Shown: piece by piece, positions 25,751 through 33,990 of the stretch | How the letters are laid out: each line of letters begins with the position of its first letter | How positions within the stretch are numbered: the first letter of the stretch is position 1 | Program-made: the position numbers and the translations under genes | Assembly: GCA_021730905.1 (NCBI GenBank) | Contig: JAKFYK010000018.1 | Coordinates: 1 to 48,480 of the forward strand | DNA length: 48,480 bases | Direction of reading: 5' to 3' | From: Betaproteobacteria bacterium | GTDB lineage: Bacteria > Pseudomonadota > Gammaproteobacteria > Burkholderiales > SG8-41 | The notes under the pieces: generated by a model | Seen by the model: only the letters and a program-made list of their open reading frames with translations | The model's database searches: none | Told to the model about the DNA's origin: nothing

Positions 25751-26805
25751 TGTCGTCACGCACGCACATACACCTGCTCGGCGATATCAACCTGCTCGGT
25801 GTCGAAGACGCCACGGTCCCGTTTCACAAAGTCGCCCCCGCCCTTAAAGGCGCTGACGCCGTGTTCGCCAATCTCGAATGCTGTTTGTTCGATCCCGCTG
25901 AAAAACGCGAAATGATGCGTGACGATCAATCAGGCTTCGAAGGCCTGTACGCGCCGCCCGCGACGGGCGAAGCGTTGCGGCTGGCCGGCGTGCACGTGGT
26001 TGGCAACGCCAACAATCAGAATTACGGCGCGCCAGCGATACTCGCTTCCAACCGGTGTCTCGATGAACTGGGCATCGCGCACGCCGGCACCGGCCCCAAT
26101 ATCGCAGCAGCGCGCGCGCCGGTCATCATAGAATGCAAAGGCCTGAAAATTGGTTTTATCCAGCGCACGTCGCAATACTGGCCGAACAATCACGAAGCCG
26201 GCGAACGCGCGGCGGGTGTCGCCGCCATGAAAGCGTACACCGCCTACCAGCCGCCCTATTACAAGGACAACAGGATTCCGCCGAATCGCCCCGGTGCGCC
26301 GGCAAAAGTGATCACGTGGACCGATCCGGACTATCTCGCAGAGCTCAAAACCGATATCGCCGCGTTGAAAAGCCGATGCGACATCGTGATCTCGTCACAT
26401 CACTGGGGCTACGCCGAGGAAGTGCTTCAGTATCAGCGTGAACTCGCTCATGCGGCTATCGACGCGGGTGCCGACATCATCATGGGCCACGGCCCGCATT
26501 TCCCGCTGGCAATCGAGTTTTATAACGCAAAGCCGATTTACTACGGACTCGGCATGTTTTGTTTCATCCGCAGCAACAAGAAAGCGCATCGCGGCTGGAC
26601 CGGCATGGCCGGGCATCTCACGTTTGAACGCAAGACGCTGACGGAAACCGCGTTTTCCATCGTGCGGCAAAATGAGAGTGGCGAGGTACTGCTGTCGCCG
26701 GCACCAGGCGAAACCGAAGCCATTGCGCGCGTCGAAAAACTATCGCAGATGTTCGGCACCAGACTGCGCACGGAAGGCGATCGGGTTCGCGTGACACCCG
26801 CGTGA
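25750..26805 (+). CDS. CapA-like metallophosphatase family protein
   Basis: 351 aa of the CapA/PgsA family (calcineurin-like fold), named after poly-gamma-glutamate synthesis. Metal-site motifs: GDINL at the N-terminus, FANLE, NANNQN (usually NANNH), SSHHWG and MGHGPH. There is no signal peptide or membrane anchor, unlike capsule CapA, so it probably acts in the cytoplasm. No capBC or ligase genes are nearby, so polyglutamate synthesis is not implied. Coupling to the lyase gene (1-bp overlap) suggests hydrolysis of a phosphorylated or CoA-related intermediate in the same pathway, which is speculative. Confidence 0.85.
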   Translation: MSSRTHIHLLGDINLLGVEDATVPFHKVAPALKGADAVFANLECCLFDPAEKREMMRDDQSGFEGLYAPPATGEALRLAGVHVVGNANNQNYGAPAILASNRCLDELGIAHAGTGPNIAAARAPVIIECKGLKIGFIQRTSQYWPNNHEAGERAAGVAAMKAYTAYQPPYYKDNRIPPNRPGAPAKVITWTDPDYLAELKTDIAALKSRCDIVISSHHWGYAEEVLQYQRELAHAAIDAGADIIMGHGPHFPLAIEFYNAKPIYYGLGMFCFIRSNKKAHRGWTGMAGHLTFERKTLTETAFSIVRQNESGEVLLSPAPGETEAIARVEKLSQMFGTRLRTEGDRVRVTPA

Positions 26806-26832
26806 GTTCTGCGGCTTTTCTCGCAATGCGCT

Positions 26833-27810
26833 ATGAATAAAATACATTTAAAAACATATAGTTACATATTTATAGTTGTTGGTTTGACGATCGGTTGTAC
26901 GCACGCAGCCACGCCCTACCCCACCAAAGCCATTCGCTTCGTCGTCGGCTTTCCGCCCGGCGGAGGCAACGATGCGATGGCGCGATTATTCGGCCAGCGC
27001 TTTGCCGAACGCTTCGGCCAGTCCGTGGTTATTGACAATCGTCCCGGCGCCGGCGGCAATCTCGCCGCAGAAATGGTCGCGAAAGCCGCTCCGGATGGTT
27101 ACACCATTTTAGTCATCTCCAGCAGTCATCCGATACAAGGCCTGCTCAAAAAACATCTGCTCTACGACCCTATTCGTGATTTCAGCGGCGTGGCGCAACT
27201 GGTGCATTACCGGTCGGTACTGGTCACGCATCCGTCGGTAGGCGCCGCCACGGTACGCGAGCTGATCGCCCTGACGAAAGCGAAGCCCGGTCAAATCAAT
27301 TTTGTTTCGCCCGGCGTCGGCACGGGTGCGCATCTGGCCGGGGAGCTGTTTCGTTACATGACGGGCGTGAATATCGCGCACATCCCGTACAAAGGCACCG
27401 GACAGGCTACTACCGACCTCATGGGCGGACGCGTGCAGATGATGTTCACGCCCACGCTCGCTGTCGTACAACACGTGCAGGCGGGCCGCTTGCGCGCGCT
27501 GGGCGTCACCAGCGTGACACGCTCGCGCGTGATGACGGATTTACCCACACTCGCCGAAGCCGGCGTGACCGGTTACGAATTCGGCGCGTGGTACGGCATC
27601 CTTGGCCCCGCGCGCATGCCTGCCGACGTTGTCAACAGACTGCACGCGGAATCACAACGCGCGCTGCAAGCGCCGGACATCAAGGACCGCCTGAACGCCG
27701 AAGACCTCGACCCGGCCAACGTCACGCCGGCGCAACTTGACGATATCCGCAAGGCGGAACTGGCCAAGTGGAGCAAAATCGTAAAGCAGCTGGGTTTGCA
27801 GTTCGACTAG
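26833..27810 (+). CDS. Bug family (TTT-type) periplasmic substrate-binding protein, Bug8
   Basis: 325 aa. Signal peptide MNKIHLKTYSYIFIVVGLTIG ending at CTHAA; the Cys could be lipidated but the box TIGC is not ideal. The LKTYSY part is encoded by motif copy D. Ligand loops: VGFPPGGGNDAMAR and VVIDNRPGAGGNLAAE; hinge AHIPYKGTGQATTDLMGGRV. No ribosome binding site is visible. It starts 27 bp after the CapA gene and ends the Bug-rich run. Confidence 0.92.
   Translation: MNKIHLKTYSYIFIVVGLTIGCTHAATPYPTKAIRFVVGFPPGGGNDAMARLFGQRFAERFGQSVVIDNRPGAGGNLAAEMVAKAAPDGYTILVISSSHPIQGLLKKHLLYDPIRDFSGVAQLVHYRSVLVTHPSVGAATVRELIALTKAKPGQINFVSPGVGTGAHLAGELFRYMTGVNIAHIPYKGTGQATTDLMGGRVQMMFTPTLAVVQHVQAGRLRALGVTSVTRSRVMTDLPTLAEAGVTGYEFGAWYGILGPARMPADVVNRLHAESQRALQAPDIKDRLNAEDLDPANVTPAQLDDIRKAELAKWSKIVKQLGLQFD
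26847..26867 (+). repeat. 19-nt A+T-rich motif, copy D
   Basis: Exact match to TTAAAAACANATASTTAYR at 26848-26866. It lies within codons 5-12 of Bug8 and so encodes part of the signal peptide. Confidence 0.85.
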
Positions 27811-28413
27811 CAACAACGCGTGCCGCCAGGTAAAGCAGGTCACGCAGCCATTTTCCATCGCGCGGCACCCGAGTTGCCGCGACCGGTTTTTACCTTCATG
27901 GCCGGCGCACCCATCCAATAACCGTTCATGCTGGCTGATCTGATACAGGATGTCATCCAGAAGTTTGAGCTTGAAGCCACACGCAAGGGTATCGAACTTC
28001 GTGCGGAAATGCCGATGGAAGCACCGCTCGTCATCGGGGATATCGGCTTGATAGAGCGCGTACTCAGAAATCTGATCGACAACTCGCTGCACTTCACGCC
28101 CGCAGGCGGTAGCAACTGGCTTACGCAGGCAAGCCCCCCTCCTTCAATGCGATACCGCAGCAGGCAGTGAATGATTTCAGTTGCTGCCCCGGTTCATTGG
28201 TTCTGCGCTGCCAGATGAATCTGGATATCCATGAGTGGGCGAAGCGCGAACTATGCCTGCCCTAATGTGTCGCCCAGCCCAAGCGGGCCGATGCCAATAC
28301 CATGCAACCCTTGTTCAAAAATGTAGTCAAATGGAGTAGCCTTGGTTGGGGCCGGCGTTGCGAAAAGCCGGCGCGCCAGAATGAAGCGCTATGGCATGAC
28401 AAAGGAGACCTTG
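27811..28413. other. Stretch of about 600 bp with only a gene remnant
   Basis: Between Bug8 and the small lipoprotein there is no intact gene. It holds the histidine-kinase remnant (27922-28170) and about 240 bp in which I see no coding or repeat signal. No terminal inverted repeats or target duplications show how the remnant was truncated. Confidence 0.6.
27922..28170 (+). pseudogene. Remnant of a sensor histidine kinase
   Basis: The frame encodes PFMLADLIQDV, then a linker, then IERVLRNLIDNSLHFTPAGG, which is the N-box of a HATPase_c domain. A stop lies directly before the Pro codon at 27922, and homology ends after AGG, before any G-box. Only about 65 residues of kinase remain, so it cannot function. 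No matching receiver gene is adjacent. Confidence 0.7.
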
Positions 28414-28548
28414 ATGAAAAAAACACTCGTCAGCAGGACAATCGCCGCACTGCTTGTGCTCGCAGCCCTTGCCGGGTGCGGGCCAATCGTTCAGGAAACC
28501 GCGATGGAGTGGATGGCGCGGCAGCCGGTGTTTACCGACAATCCGTAG
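28414..28548 (+). CDS. Small lipoprotein, 44 aa
   Basis: Starts MKKTLVSRTIAALLVLAALAGCG, a textbook lipoprotein signal with lipobox LAGC, leaving a mature peptide of about 23 residues with an acidic/aromatic middle (QETAMEWMARQP). AAAGGAG at 7-9 nt before the ATG is a strong ribosome binding site. I do not recognise a family; short size and lipobox recall entericidin-like or outer-membrane-tethered small lipoproteins, but sequence support is limited to the signal. Confidence 0.65.
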   Translation: MKKTLVSRTIAALLVLAALAGCGPIVQETAMEWMARQPVFTDNP

Positions 28549-28623
28549 CCTGGCATCCGGCCGCGATTCGCGCCGATACCACAGGCCGACAGCAGTTTTT
28601 CACCGGAAATCACCTGCGGGCAG

Positions 28624-29208
28624 TCACGCCGGTGCCAACTCGCGTTCGCGTGCAAACTGTAACGTCACCAGCGCCACGCGCCTGCCCAGGTGCTCGGCGG
28701 TCTTCAACTCGCTGTCGATGATGGCATCCGCGCCTTGATCAGCGTTCGATTGCGTCAGCGCACCGGTGGAACTGCCGAGTCGATTCAGGTCGTTAACGCT
28801 GCCTTTGCTGGAATTGTTGCCCGGCAGCACCCCGAGGCCGGCCCAGATCATGCCGTGCTGCATGGCAAACGTAAACAACTGCGTCAGCGTATTGAATTTA
28901 TCGCCACCCTGACTACCCGAATGCGTGAACCCAGCAGCGATCTTGTCTTTCCAGCCCTGCGTGGCCCAGATTTTCGAGCTGGCATCCATGAACGCTTTGA
29001 ACGGCGCGGACGCGCTGCCCATGTACGTGGGCGCACCGAAGACAATGGCATCGGCATCGTTCAGATCGTCCCAATGCCTGTCAATATCCGTCACCGAAAT
29101 CAGCTTCGCCTCGACGCCGCCGACGCTCGCCGCGCCACGCGCAACTGCCTTCGCCACCGCCGCCGTATGACCGTACCCGCTGTGATACACCACCGCAACT
29201 TTATTCAT
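28624..29208 (-). CDS. Flavodoxin-fold NAD(P)H:quinone oxidoreductase-like protein (WrbA-like)
   Basis: 194 aa. FMN phosphate loop VVYHSGYGHTAAVA at the N-terminus, FGAPTYMGSASAPFKAFMD and FTHSGSQGGDK match the WrbA/flavodoxin-like group, which reduces quinones by two electrons to limit oxidative damage. GMIWAGLGVLPGNN is the flavin isoalloxazine loop. AAAGGAAG precedes the ATG. It lies 43 bp downstream of pirin on the same strand, so the two are probably cotranscribed. Confidence 0.88.
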   Translation of the reverse strand: MNKVAVVYHSGYGHTAAVAKAVARGAASVGGVEAKLISVTDIDRHWDDLNDADAIVFGAPTYMGSASAPFKAFMDASSKIWATQGWKDKIAAGFTHSGSQGGDKFNTLTQLFTFAMQHGMIWAGLGVLPGNNSSKGSVNDLNRLGSSTGALTQSNADQGADAIIDSELKTAEHLGRRVALVTLQFARERELAPA

Positions 29209-29251
29209 GATGCTTCCTTTCATTGATTGAATATTGAAACCACTGTAACCG

Positions 29252-29950
29252 CTAAGCCAGATCGAACAGCAAAACTTCCGCGCTGTCGGCAGCATCAAAT
29301 ACGATGCTGCTTTCGCTGCTGATGCGCGCGCCGTCGCCGCCGGATAGCCGTTCTCCGTTAACCGTAATGGCGCCGCGCGCCACATGCACGTATGCCTTGC
29401 GTCCAGCCGCCAGCGCGTGCGTGACCTCGTCCACGCCGTCAAGCAACGCTGCGTATACCCGCGCGTCCTGATGAATCTTCACCGAACCGTCACTGCCATT
29501 GGGCGAGGCGATCAGGCGCAGGCGCCCGCGCTTTTCATCGTCGGTGAAGTGCTTTTCCTCGTAGCCAGGTTCGATGCCGCTCACGTTGGGCTCGATCCAG
29601 ATTTGCAGCAGATGCACCGGCTCGGACTGCGAGGCGTTGAATTCGCTGTGCCGTACACCACTACCTGCGCTCATGCGCTGCACGTCGCCGGGACGGATTA
29701 CGGAACCGTTGCCCATGCTGTCCTTGTGCTGCAAAGCGCCATCAAGCACATAGGTAATGATTTCCATGTCGCGGTGGCCGTGCGTGCCAAAGCCCTGCCC
29801 CGGCTGCACGCGATCGTCGTTGATCACGCGCAGGTCGCCGAAGCCCATATGCTCCGGGTCGCGATAATCCGCAAACGAAAACGTGTGCCAGGTATCCAGC
29901 CAGCCGTGATTGGCATGGCCGCGGTCTTCACTCCTGCGTAACGTCAACAT
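29252..29950 (-). CDS. Pirin family protein (YhhW-like quercetinase group)
   Basis: 232-aa bicupin. The N-terminal cupin carries the metal ligands in THGHRDMEIITYVLDG (two His and a Glu) and SGVRHSEFN (third His); RHSEFN and MGNGSVIRPGDVQRMSAGSG are signature pirin blocks. YhhW-type members cleave the flavonol quercetin, and others are redox or iron sensors, so activity is not fixed. GAAGGAGG just before the ATG is an excellent ribosome binding site. Divergent from the LysR gene at 30106, its likely regulator. Confidence 0.92.
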   Translation of the reverse strand: MLTLRRSEDRGHANHGWLDTWHTFSFADYRDPEHMGFGDLRVINDDRVQPGQGFGTHGHRDMEIITYVLDGALQHKDSMGNGSVIRPGDVQRMSAGSGVRHSEFNASQSEPVHLLQIWIEPNVSGIEPGYEEKHFTDDEKRGRLRLIASPNGSDGSVKIHQDARVYAALLDGVDEVTHALAAGRKAYVHVARGAITVNGERLSGGDGARISSESSIVFDAADSAEVLLFDLA

Positions 29951-30063
29951 GTCGCCTCCTTCAAAATTGGGTCATAACCGCTGAATGCGTATCGGCATAA
30001 TAGGGCTCAGCTTTTGCCACGGATAGCGGAATAAAATGATATACTCATGCAAATTTATTGAAT

Positions 30064-30094
30064 TAACTATTTGTTTAAAAACATATAGTTATAT
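30064..30094 (+). repeat. 19-nt A+T-rich motif, copy E, within a full palindrome
   Basis: Exact match to TTAAAAACANATASTTAYR at 30075-30093. Here the left side is also conserved in reverse: TAACTATTTGTTT (30064-30076) and AAACATATAGTTA (30079-30091) are inverted arms matching at 12 of 13 positions, separated by AA. It sits 12 nt before the LysR ATG and 113 nt before pirin, so it could be an operator for either. Confidence 0.85.
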
Positions 30095-30105
30095 TATATC
30101 TAAGT

Positions 30106-31035
30106 ATGAGAATGCGACTTTCAATCGACGCCCTCTTGGTGCTCGACGCCATCGACCGCAAAGGCAGTTTTGCGGCGGCGGCGCACGAACTGCATCGCGT
30201 ACCGTCCGCCATCACTTACGCCGTGCAAAAGCTCGAAGAAGACCTTGACGTGCTGCTGTTCGACCGGCGCGGCCATCGCGCGGCACTCACTGCCGCAGGA
30301 CGTGAGCTGCTTACCGAGGGCCGACACATCCTGCGCGCGGCAGGCGCGCTTGAGGCGCATGTAAAGCGCGTTGCCACCGGCTGGGAAGCGGAGCTGCGCA
30401 TCGCCTACGACGACATCATTCCGGCGCGCGCCATGCTTGCACTCGCGCTAGATTTCCATCAGCAGCAATGCGGCACGCGCCTGCGCATCGCCGCCGAAGT
30501 TTTCGGCGGCTGCTGGGATGCGCTCGCATCGGGACGCGCGGATCTGGTGATCGGCGCCTCCGGCGATGGACCTTCCGGCGGCGGCTACACCACGCGACCG
30601 ATGGGCGACGTGGATTGGGTGTTCGCCGTCGCGCCCGGGCACCCGTTGGCGACGGCGCCCGAACCGTTAAAGCCGGATGACATCCTCGCGCACCGCGCGA
30701 TAGTCGTGGCGGATAGTTCACGCAACCTGCCCCCGCGTACGGCGGGCCTGCTCACCGGGCAGGAAACACTTACGGTGCACAACATGGCGGCAAAGCTGCT
30801 CGCACAGCAGCTGGGGCTGGGCGTGGGTCATCTGCCGCGCGTCGTGGCCGAGCGCGAAGCCGCCGCAGGCACATTAGTCGTCAGACAAACTGACGAAGGG
30901 CGCTTGAGTACGCGGCTTTACCTCGCCTGGCGCAGCGGACGCAAGAACAAGGAAGGCAAAGCACTGACATGGTGGGCCAAACAAGTGGAGGCAAAAGGCT
31001 GGCTGGAGCGGGCAATGCAGCAGCTCACAGCTTAA
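30106..31035 (+). CDS. LysR-type transcriptional regulator
   Basis: 309 aa. N-terminal winged helix-turn-helix (residues 1-62: LLVLDAIDRKGSFAAAAHELHRVPSAITYAVQKLEEDLDVLLFDRRG) and a C-terminal effector-binding domain. The divergent position with pirin and wrbA-like genes is common for LysR regulators of redox or quinone stress. There is no clear Shine-Dalgarno sequence; the A+T-rich palindrome (copy E) sits directly upstream, a place where autorepression could act. Its 3' end overlaps the convergent kup gene by 11 bp. Confidence 0.92.
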   Translation: MRMRLSIDALLVLDAIDRKGSFAAAAHELHRVPSAITYAVQKLEEDLDVLLFDRRGHRAALTAAGRELLTEGRHILRAAGALEAHVKRVATGWEAELRIAYDDIIPARAMLALALDFHQQQCGTRLRIAAEVFGGCWDALASGRADLVIGASGDGPSGGGYTTRPMGDVDWVFAVAPGHPLATAPEPLKPDDILAHRAIVVADSSRNLPPRTAGLLTGQETLTVHNMAAKLLAQQLGLGVGHLPRVVAEREAAAGTLVVRQTDEGRLSTRLYLAWRSGRKNKEGKALTWWAKQVEAKGWLERAMQQLTA

Positions 31036-32917
31036 GCTGGGTTCCCAGTTCGATCACGCGATCCGGCGGAAGTTTGAAATACTCGGCCGCCGATGGCGCG
31101 TTGCGCTGCATCCAGCGAAACACTTCGCGCCGCCACGTGAAGAGCCCTCGTTGTTGCGCTCGCGCGATGGTCGATTTGCCGAGGAAAAACGTCGTCTCCT
31201 CGAGCTCACAGCGCAGCCCGCGCTGGCCCAGCAACTTGAGCACATGCATCGCGTCGGGATCTTCCATGAAGCCGTAGCGCACGATGACCTGATAGATGCT
31301 TTGCGGCACCAGCATGTTCACCTCGATTCGCTCTTCGTCTTCGACCCGCGGCACATCCTCGGTCGTCATCGTGAGAAACACCACCCGCTCATGCAATACC
31401 TTGTTGTGCTTGAGGTTATGCAGCAGCGTGGTCGGAACGACTTGCGTGTTCGAGGAAAAGAACACTGCTGTTCCCGGCACGCGCATCACCGAGTCAAGGT
31501 GCTCGCAAAATCCTTGGAGCGGGACATTCTTGCCCGAAGAAGCCGCAGTCAGGACTTCGGTGCCACGCTTCCAGGTTGTAAGCAAGGTAAAAATAGTCAG
31601 GCCGCACAAAATCGGGAACCAGCCGCCCGCGGCGATCTTGGTGGTGTTGGATGCGAAGAACATCATTTCTGCCAGGAAGACTACCAATAACACGCCGAGC
31701 ACTAACACCCGCGCACGCCCGCCCATCGCAATCACCACCAGCGCAACCAGCGCGGTCTCCAGCGCCATGGTCGCCGAAACGGCAATACCGTAAGCCGCCG
31801 CAAGATGGCTCGACGAACCAAACCCCAGCACCAGCAGCACAACAATCACCAGCATCAGCCAGTTGAGCCGGCCGATGTATATCTGTCCGCGCTCGGTTTC
31901 GGAAGTGTGCGTCACCGGCACGCGCGGCAGATAGCCCAGGCGCGATGCCTGCTGCGTGACCGAAAATGCGCCGGAGATCGTCGCCTGAGAAGCAATCACG
32001 GTGGCAATGGTCGCCAGCCCCACCAGCGGCAGCAGCCAGTCAGACGGCGCCAGCAGATAGAACGGGTTTTTCACTGCTGCCGGATTGCGCAACACCAGCG
32101 CACCCTGCCCCAGATAATTCAGCATCAGCGCCGGCAGCACCAGGCCGAACCACGCAATGCGTATCGGCTTGCGGCCGAAATGCCCCATGTCGGCATACAG
32201 CGCCTCACCGCCGGTTAGCGCCAGAAATACCGATCCCAGCGCGACAAACGTCAAGGCGGGCGAATTCACCGCGAAGCGCACCGCGTAGCCGGGATCGAGC
32301 GCACGCAGAATGGCAGGTGTCGCCAGTATGCTCATTACGCCCAGTCCGCCGATGACAACAAACCAAATCAGAGTGACCGGTCCGAACAAACGGCCGATTT
32401 TTCCAGTGCCATGCGGTTGCAGCGCAAACAGCCCGATGATGATCGCAATCGTCGCGGGCACGACCCAGCGTTCCAGCGCCGGGGTGGCAACCGAAATACC
32501 CTCCACCGCTGAGAGCACCGATATCGCCGGCGTGATCACTGCATCGCCATAGAACAGCGATGCCGCAAACACTGCAATCACTGTCGCAGCGCCGGACAGC
32601 TTGCGATTATTGCGGAACAACTGGGACGCCAGAGCCAGCAGCGCCAGCACGCCGCCTTCGCCCTTGTTGTCGAAGCGCAGCACGAACAACACGTATTTCA
32701 CCGACACGATCAGCATCACCGCCCAGAAAATGAGCGAAAGCACGCCGAACACATTGGCTTCATTCAGAGGCAGAGGATGCGCGCCGCCAAAGGCTTCCTT
32801 GAAGGCGTAGAGCGGACTAGTGCCGATGTCGCCAAATACCACGCCGAGCGCGCCGAGCGATAGTGCAGCCAGCCTGCGGTCGCGAGCAGCGTGCCCGTGC
32901 GATGCATTTTGAACCAC
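31025..32917 (-). CDS. kup: Kup family K+ uptake permease
   Basis: 630-aa H+/K+ symporter with about 12 membrane helices (residues 15-430) and a cytoplasmic C-terminal domain. The start LGALGVVFGDIGTSPLYAFKEAF, the FYGDAVITPAISVLSAVEG block and GGEALYADMGHFG are diagnostic. The GTG at 32917 is taken as start: AGGGAG lies ten bases upstream and the conserved N-terminus begins 15 residues later. Length equals the family norm. It is divergent from the pyrophosphatase gene. Confidence 0.93.
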   Translation of the reverse strand: MVQNASHGHAARDRRLAALSLGALGVVFGDIGTSPLYAFKEAFGGAHPLPLNEANVFGVLSLIFWAVMLIVSVKYVLFVLRFDNKGEGGVLALLALASQLFRNNRKLSGAATVIAVFAASLFYGDAVITPAISVLSAVEGISVATPALERWVVPATIAIIIGLFALQPHGTGKIGRLFGPVTLIWFVVIGGLGVMSILATPAILRALDPGYAVRFAVNSPALTFVALGSVFLALTGGEALYADMGHFGRKPIRIAWFGLVLPALMLNYLGQGALVLRNPAAVKNPFYLLAPSDWLLPLVGLATIATVIASQATISGAFSVTQQASRLGYLPRVPVTHTSETERGQIYIGRLNWLMLVIVVLLVLGFGSSSHLAAAYGIAVSATMALETALVALVVIAMGGRARVLVLGVLLVVFLAEMMFFASNTTKIAAGGWFPILCGLTIFTLLTTWKRGTEVLTAASSGKNVPLQGFCEHLDSVMRVPGTAVFFSSNTQVVPTTLLHNLKHNKVLHERVVFLTMTTEDVPRVEDEERIEVNMLVPQSIYQVIVRYGFMEDPDAMHVLKLLGQRGLRCELEETTFFLGKSTIARAQQRGLFTWRREVFRWMQRNAPSAAEYFKLPPDRVIELGTQLKL

Positions 32918-33097
32918 GAACGAATGACTCCCTGTTGCAGCAATGCTGCAAATGCGAATGTACTACGCTTGACGAACAGATGCCAAATCCGGCGGTGGGC
33001 AGCCCATGATACCAATTGCAGACAAAACGCCATTGGCGTAGGGTACATCAGCACCCCGCTTTGGATCGCATGACGGGAAAACCCATACAGGATTATC

Positions 33098-33646
33098 ATG
33101 AATCTCGACCGAGTCCCCTCCGGGCGCGATGTGCCCGACGATGTCAACGTGATCATCGAAATCCCGATGAACGCGCCACCCATAAAATATGAAGTCAACA
33201 AGGAAACCGGAGCGATGTTCGTCGACCGCTTCATGTGGACGGCAATGCATTACCCGTGCAACTACGGCTACATTCCGCGCACGCTGGCGGGCGACGGCGA
33301 TCCGGTGGACGTGCTGGTGCTCTCGCCGGTGCCGCTGATCACCGGCGTGGTGGTGCGTTGCCGGCCGGTCGGCATGCTCAAGATGGAAGACGATGCCGGC
33401 GACGACACCAAGCTGCTCGCGGTGCCGGTTGATAAACTCACGCCGCTCTATCGCACGATACGCTCGCCGCGCGATTTACCGGAAGCCACCATTGCGCAGA
33501 TCACGCATTTTTTCCAGCATTACAAAGACCTCGAACCCGGCAAGTGGGTGAAGGTCATCGGCTGGATGGACGCGAAAGCAGCGAAGAAAGAAATCCTCTC
33601 CGGCATCAAACGCTACAAAGGCGCGAAGACAAAACCGAAGTTTTGA
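33098..33646 (+). CDS. ppa: Soluble inorganic pyrophosphatase, family I
   Basis: 182-aa enzyme hydrolysing pyrophosphate to two phosphates. The signature DGDPVDVLV (Asp66, Asp68, Asp71) binds the catalytic metals, with further active-site residues in [17 protein letters not shown] and [15 protein letters not shown] precedes the ATG. Length matches the hexameric bacterial form. Cytoplasmic. Confidence 0.96.
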   Translation: MNLDRVPSGRDVPDDVNVIIEIPMNAPPIKYEVNKETGAMFVDRFMWTAMHYPCNYGYIPRTLAGDGDPVDVLVLSPVPLITGVVVRCRPVGMLKMEDDAGDDTKLLAVPVDKLTPLYRTIRSPRDLPEATIAQITHFFQHYKDLEPGKWVKVIGWMDAKAAKKEILSGIKRYKGAKTKPKF

Positions 33647-33708
33647 TCCGCATCACGCATTGTCGTTCGGGCTGAAAATGCCGCAGGATGCGCCTACGGC
33701 GGAAAGCG

Positions 33709-33909
33709 TTACGAAGCGGCGGGGAGCAGTGGCCGATGACCATTCCCGTTTGCACGCGTCCGTCTGGATCGCCGCTCGTCTTGACTCGGCCGGCCGCGAT
33801 GGGAGAACACACCCGCAATCGCAACCAGAAAAGGCAACAGCAGCAGGAAATCCAGGGGGAGCGATACCAGCCAATCCTGAAATTCAGTGATGGTTTTCCT
33901 CAGGAACAT
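33709..33909 (-). CDS. Small membrane protein, 66 aa
   Basis: A strong ribosome binding site (GGGAGG five bases before the ATG) introduces MFLRKTITEFQDWLVSL, one hydrophobic segment (FLLLLPFLVAIAGVF) and a basic, hydrophilic tail. It lies 81 bp downstream of the TerC-family gene on the same strand, so it may be the last gene of that riboswitch-controlled transcript. No family is recognised. Short length limits certainty. Confidence 0.5.
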   Translation of the reverse strand: MFLRKTITEFQDWLVSLPLDFLLLLPFLVAIAGVFSHRGRPSQDERRSRRTRANGNGHRPLLPAAS

Positions 33910-33990
33910 GTTGCACCTCCCGTTCAAAACGACGTAATACCTGCGCCAGCACGGTCGTCTCGCGCTCGTATCCACCAAACGACGGCTCAT

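Noticed and set aside
25750..26805. Poly-gamma-glutamate capsule locus suggested by CapA plus GGT (CapD-like) genes
   Set aside because: No capB, capC or capE-like genes; the CapA-like protein and both GGTs lack export signals.
3339..30094. Apparent spacing of motif copies near multiples of 3.1 kb
   Set aside because: Several gaps do not fit (for example 4.9 kb) and gene sizes alone can give such spacing; no mechanism supports it.
30036..30248. 70-codon open frame before the LysR gene containing LKTYSY, also encoded by other motif copies
   Set aside because: The peptide likeness follows from the repeated DNA motif; the frame runs out of phase into the LysR gene and has no ribosome site.
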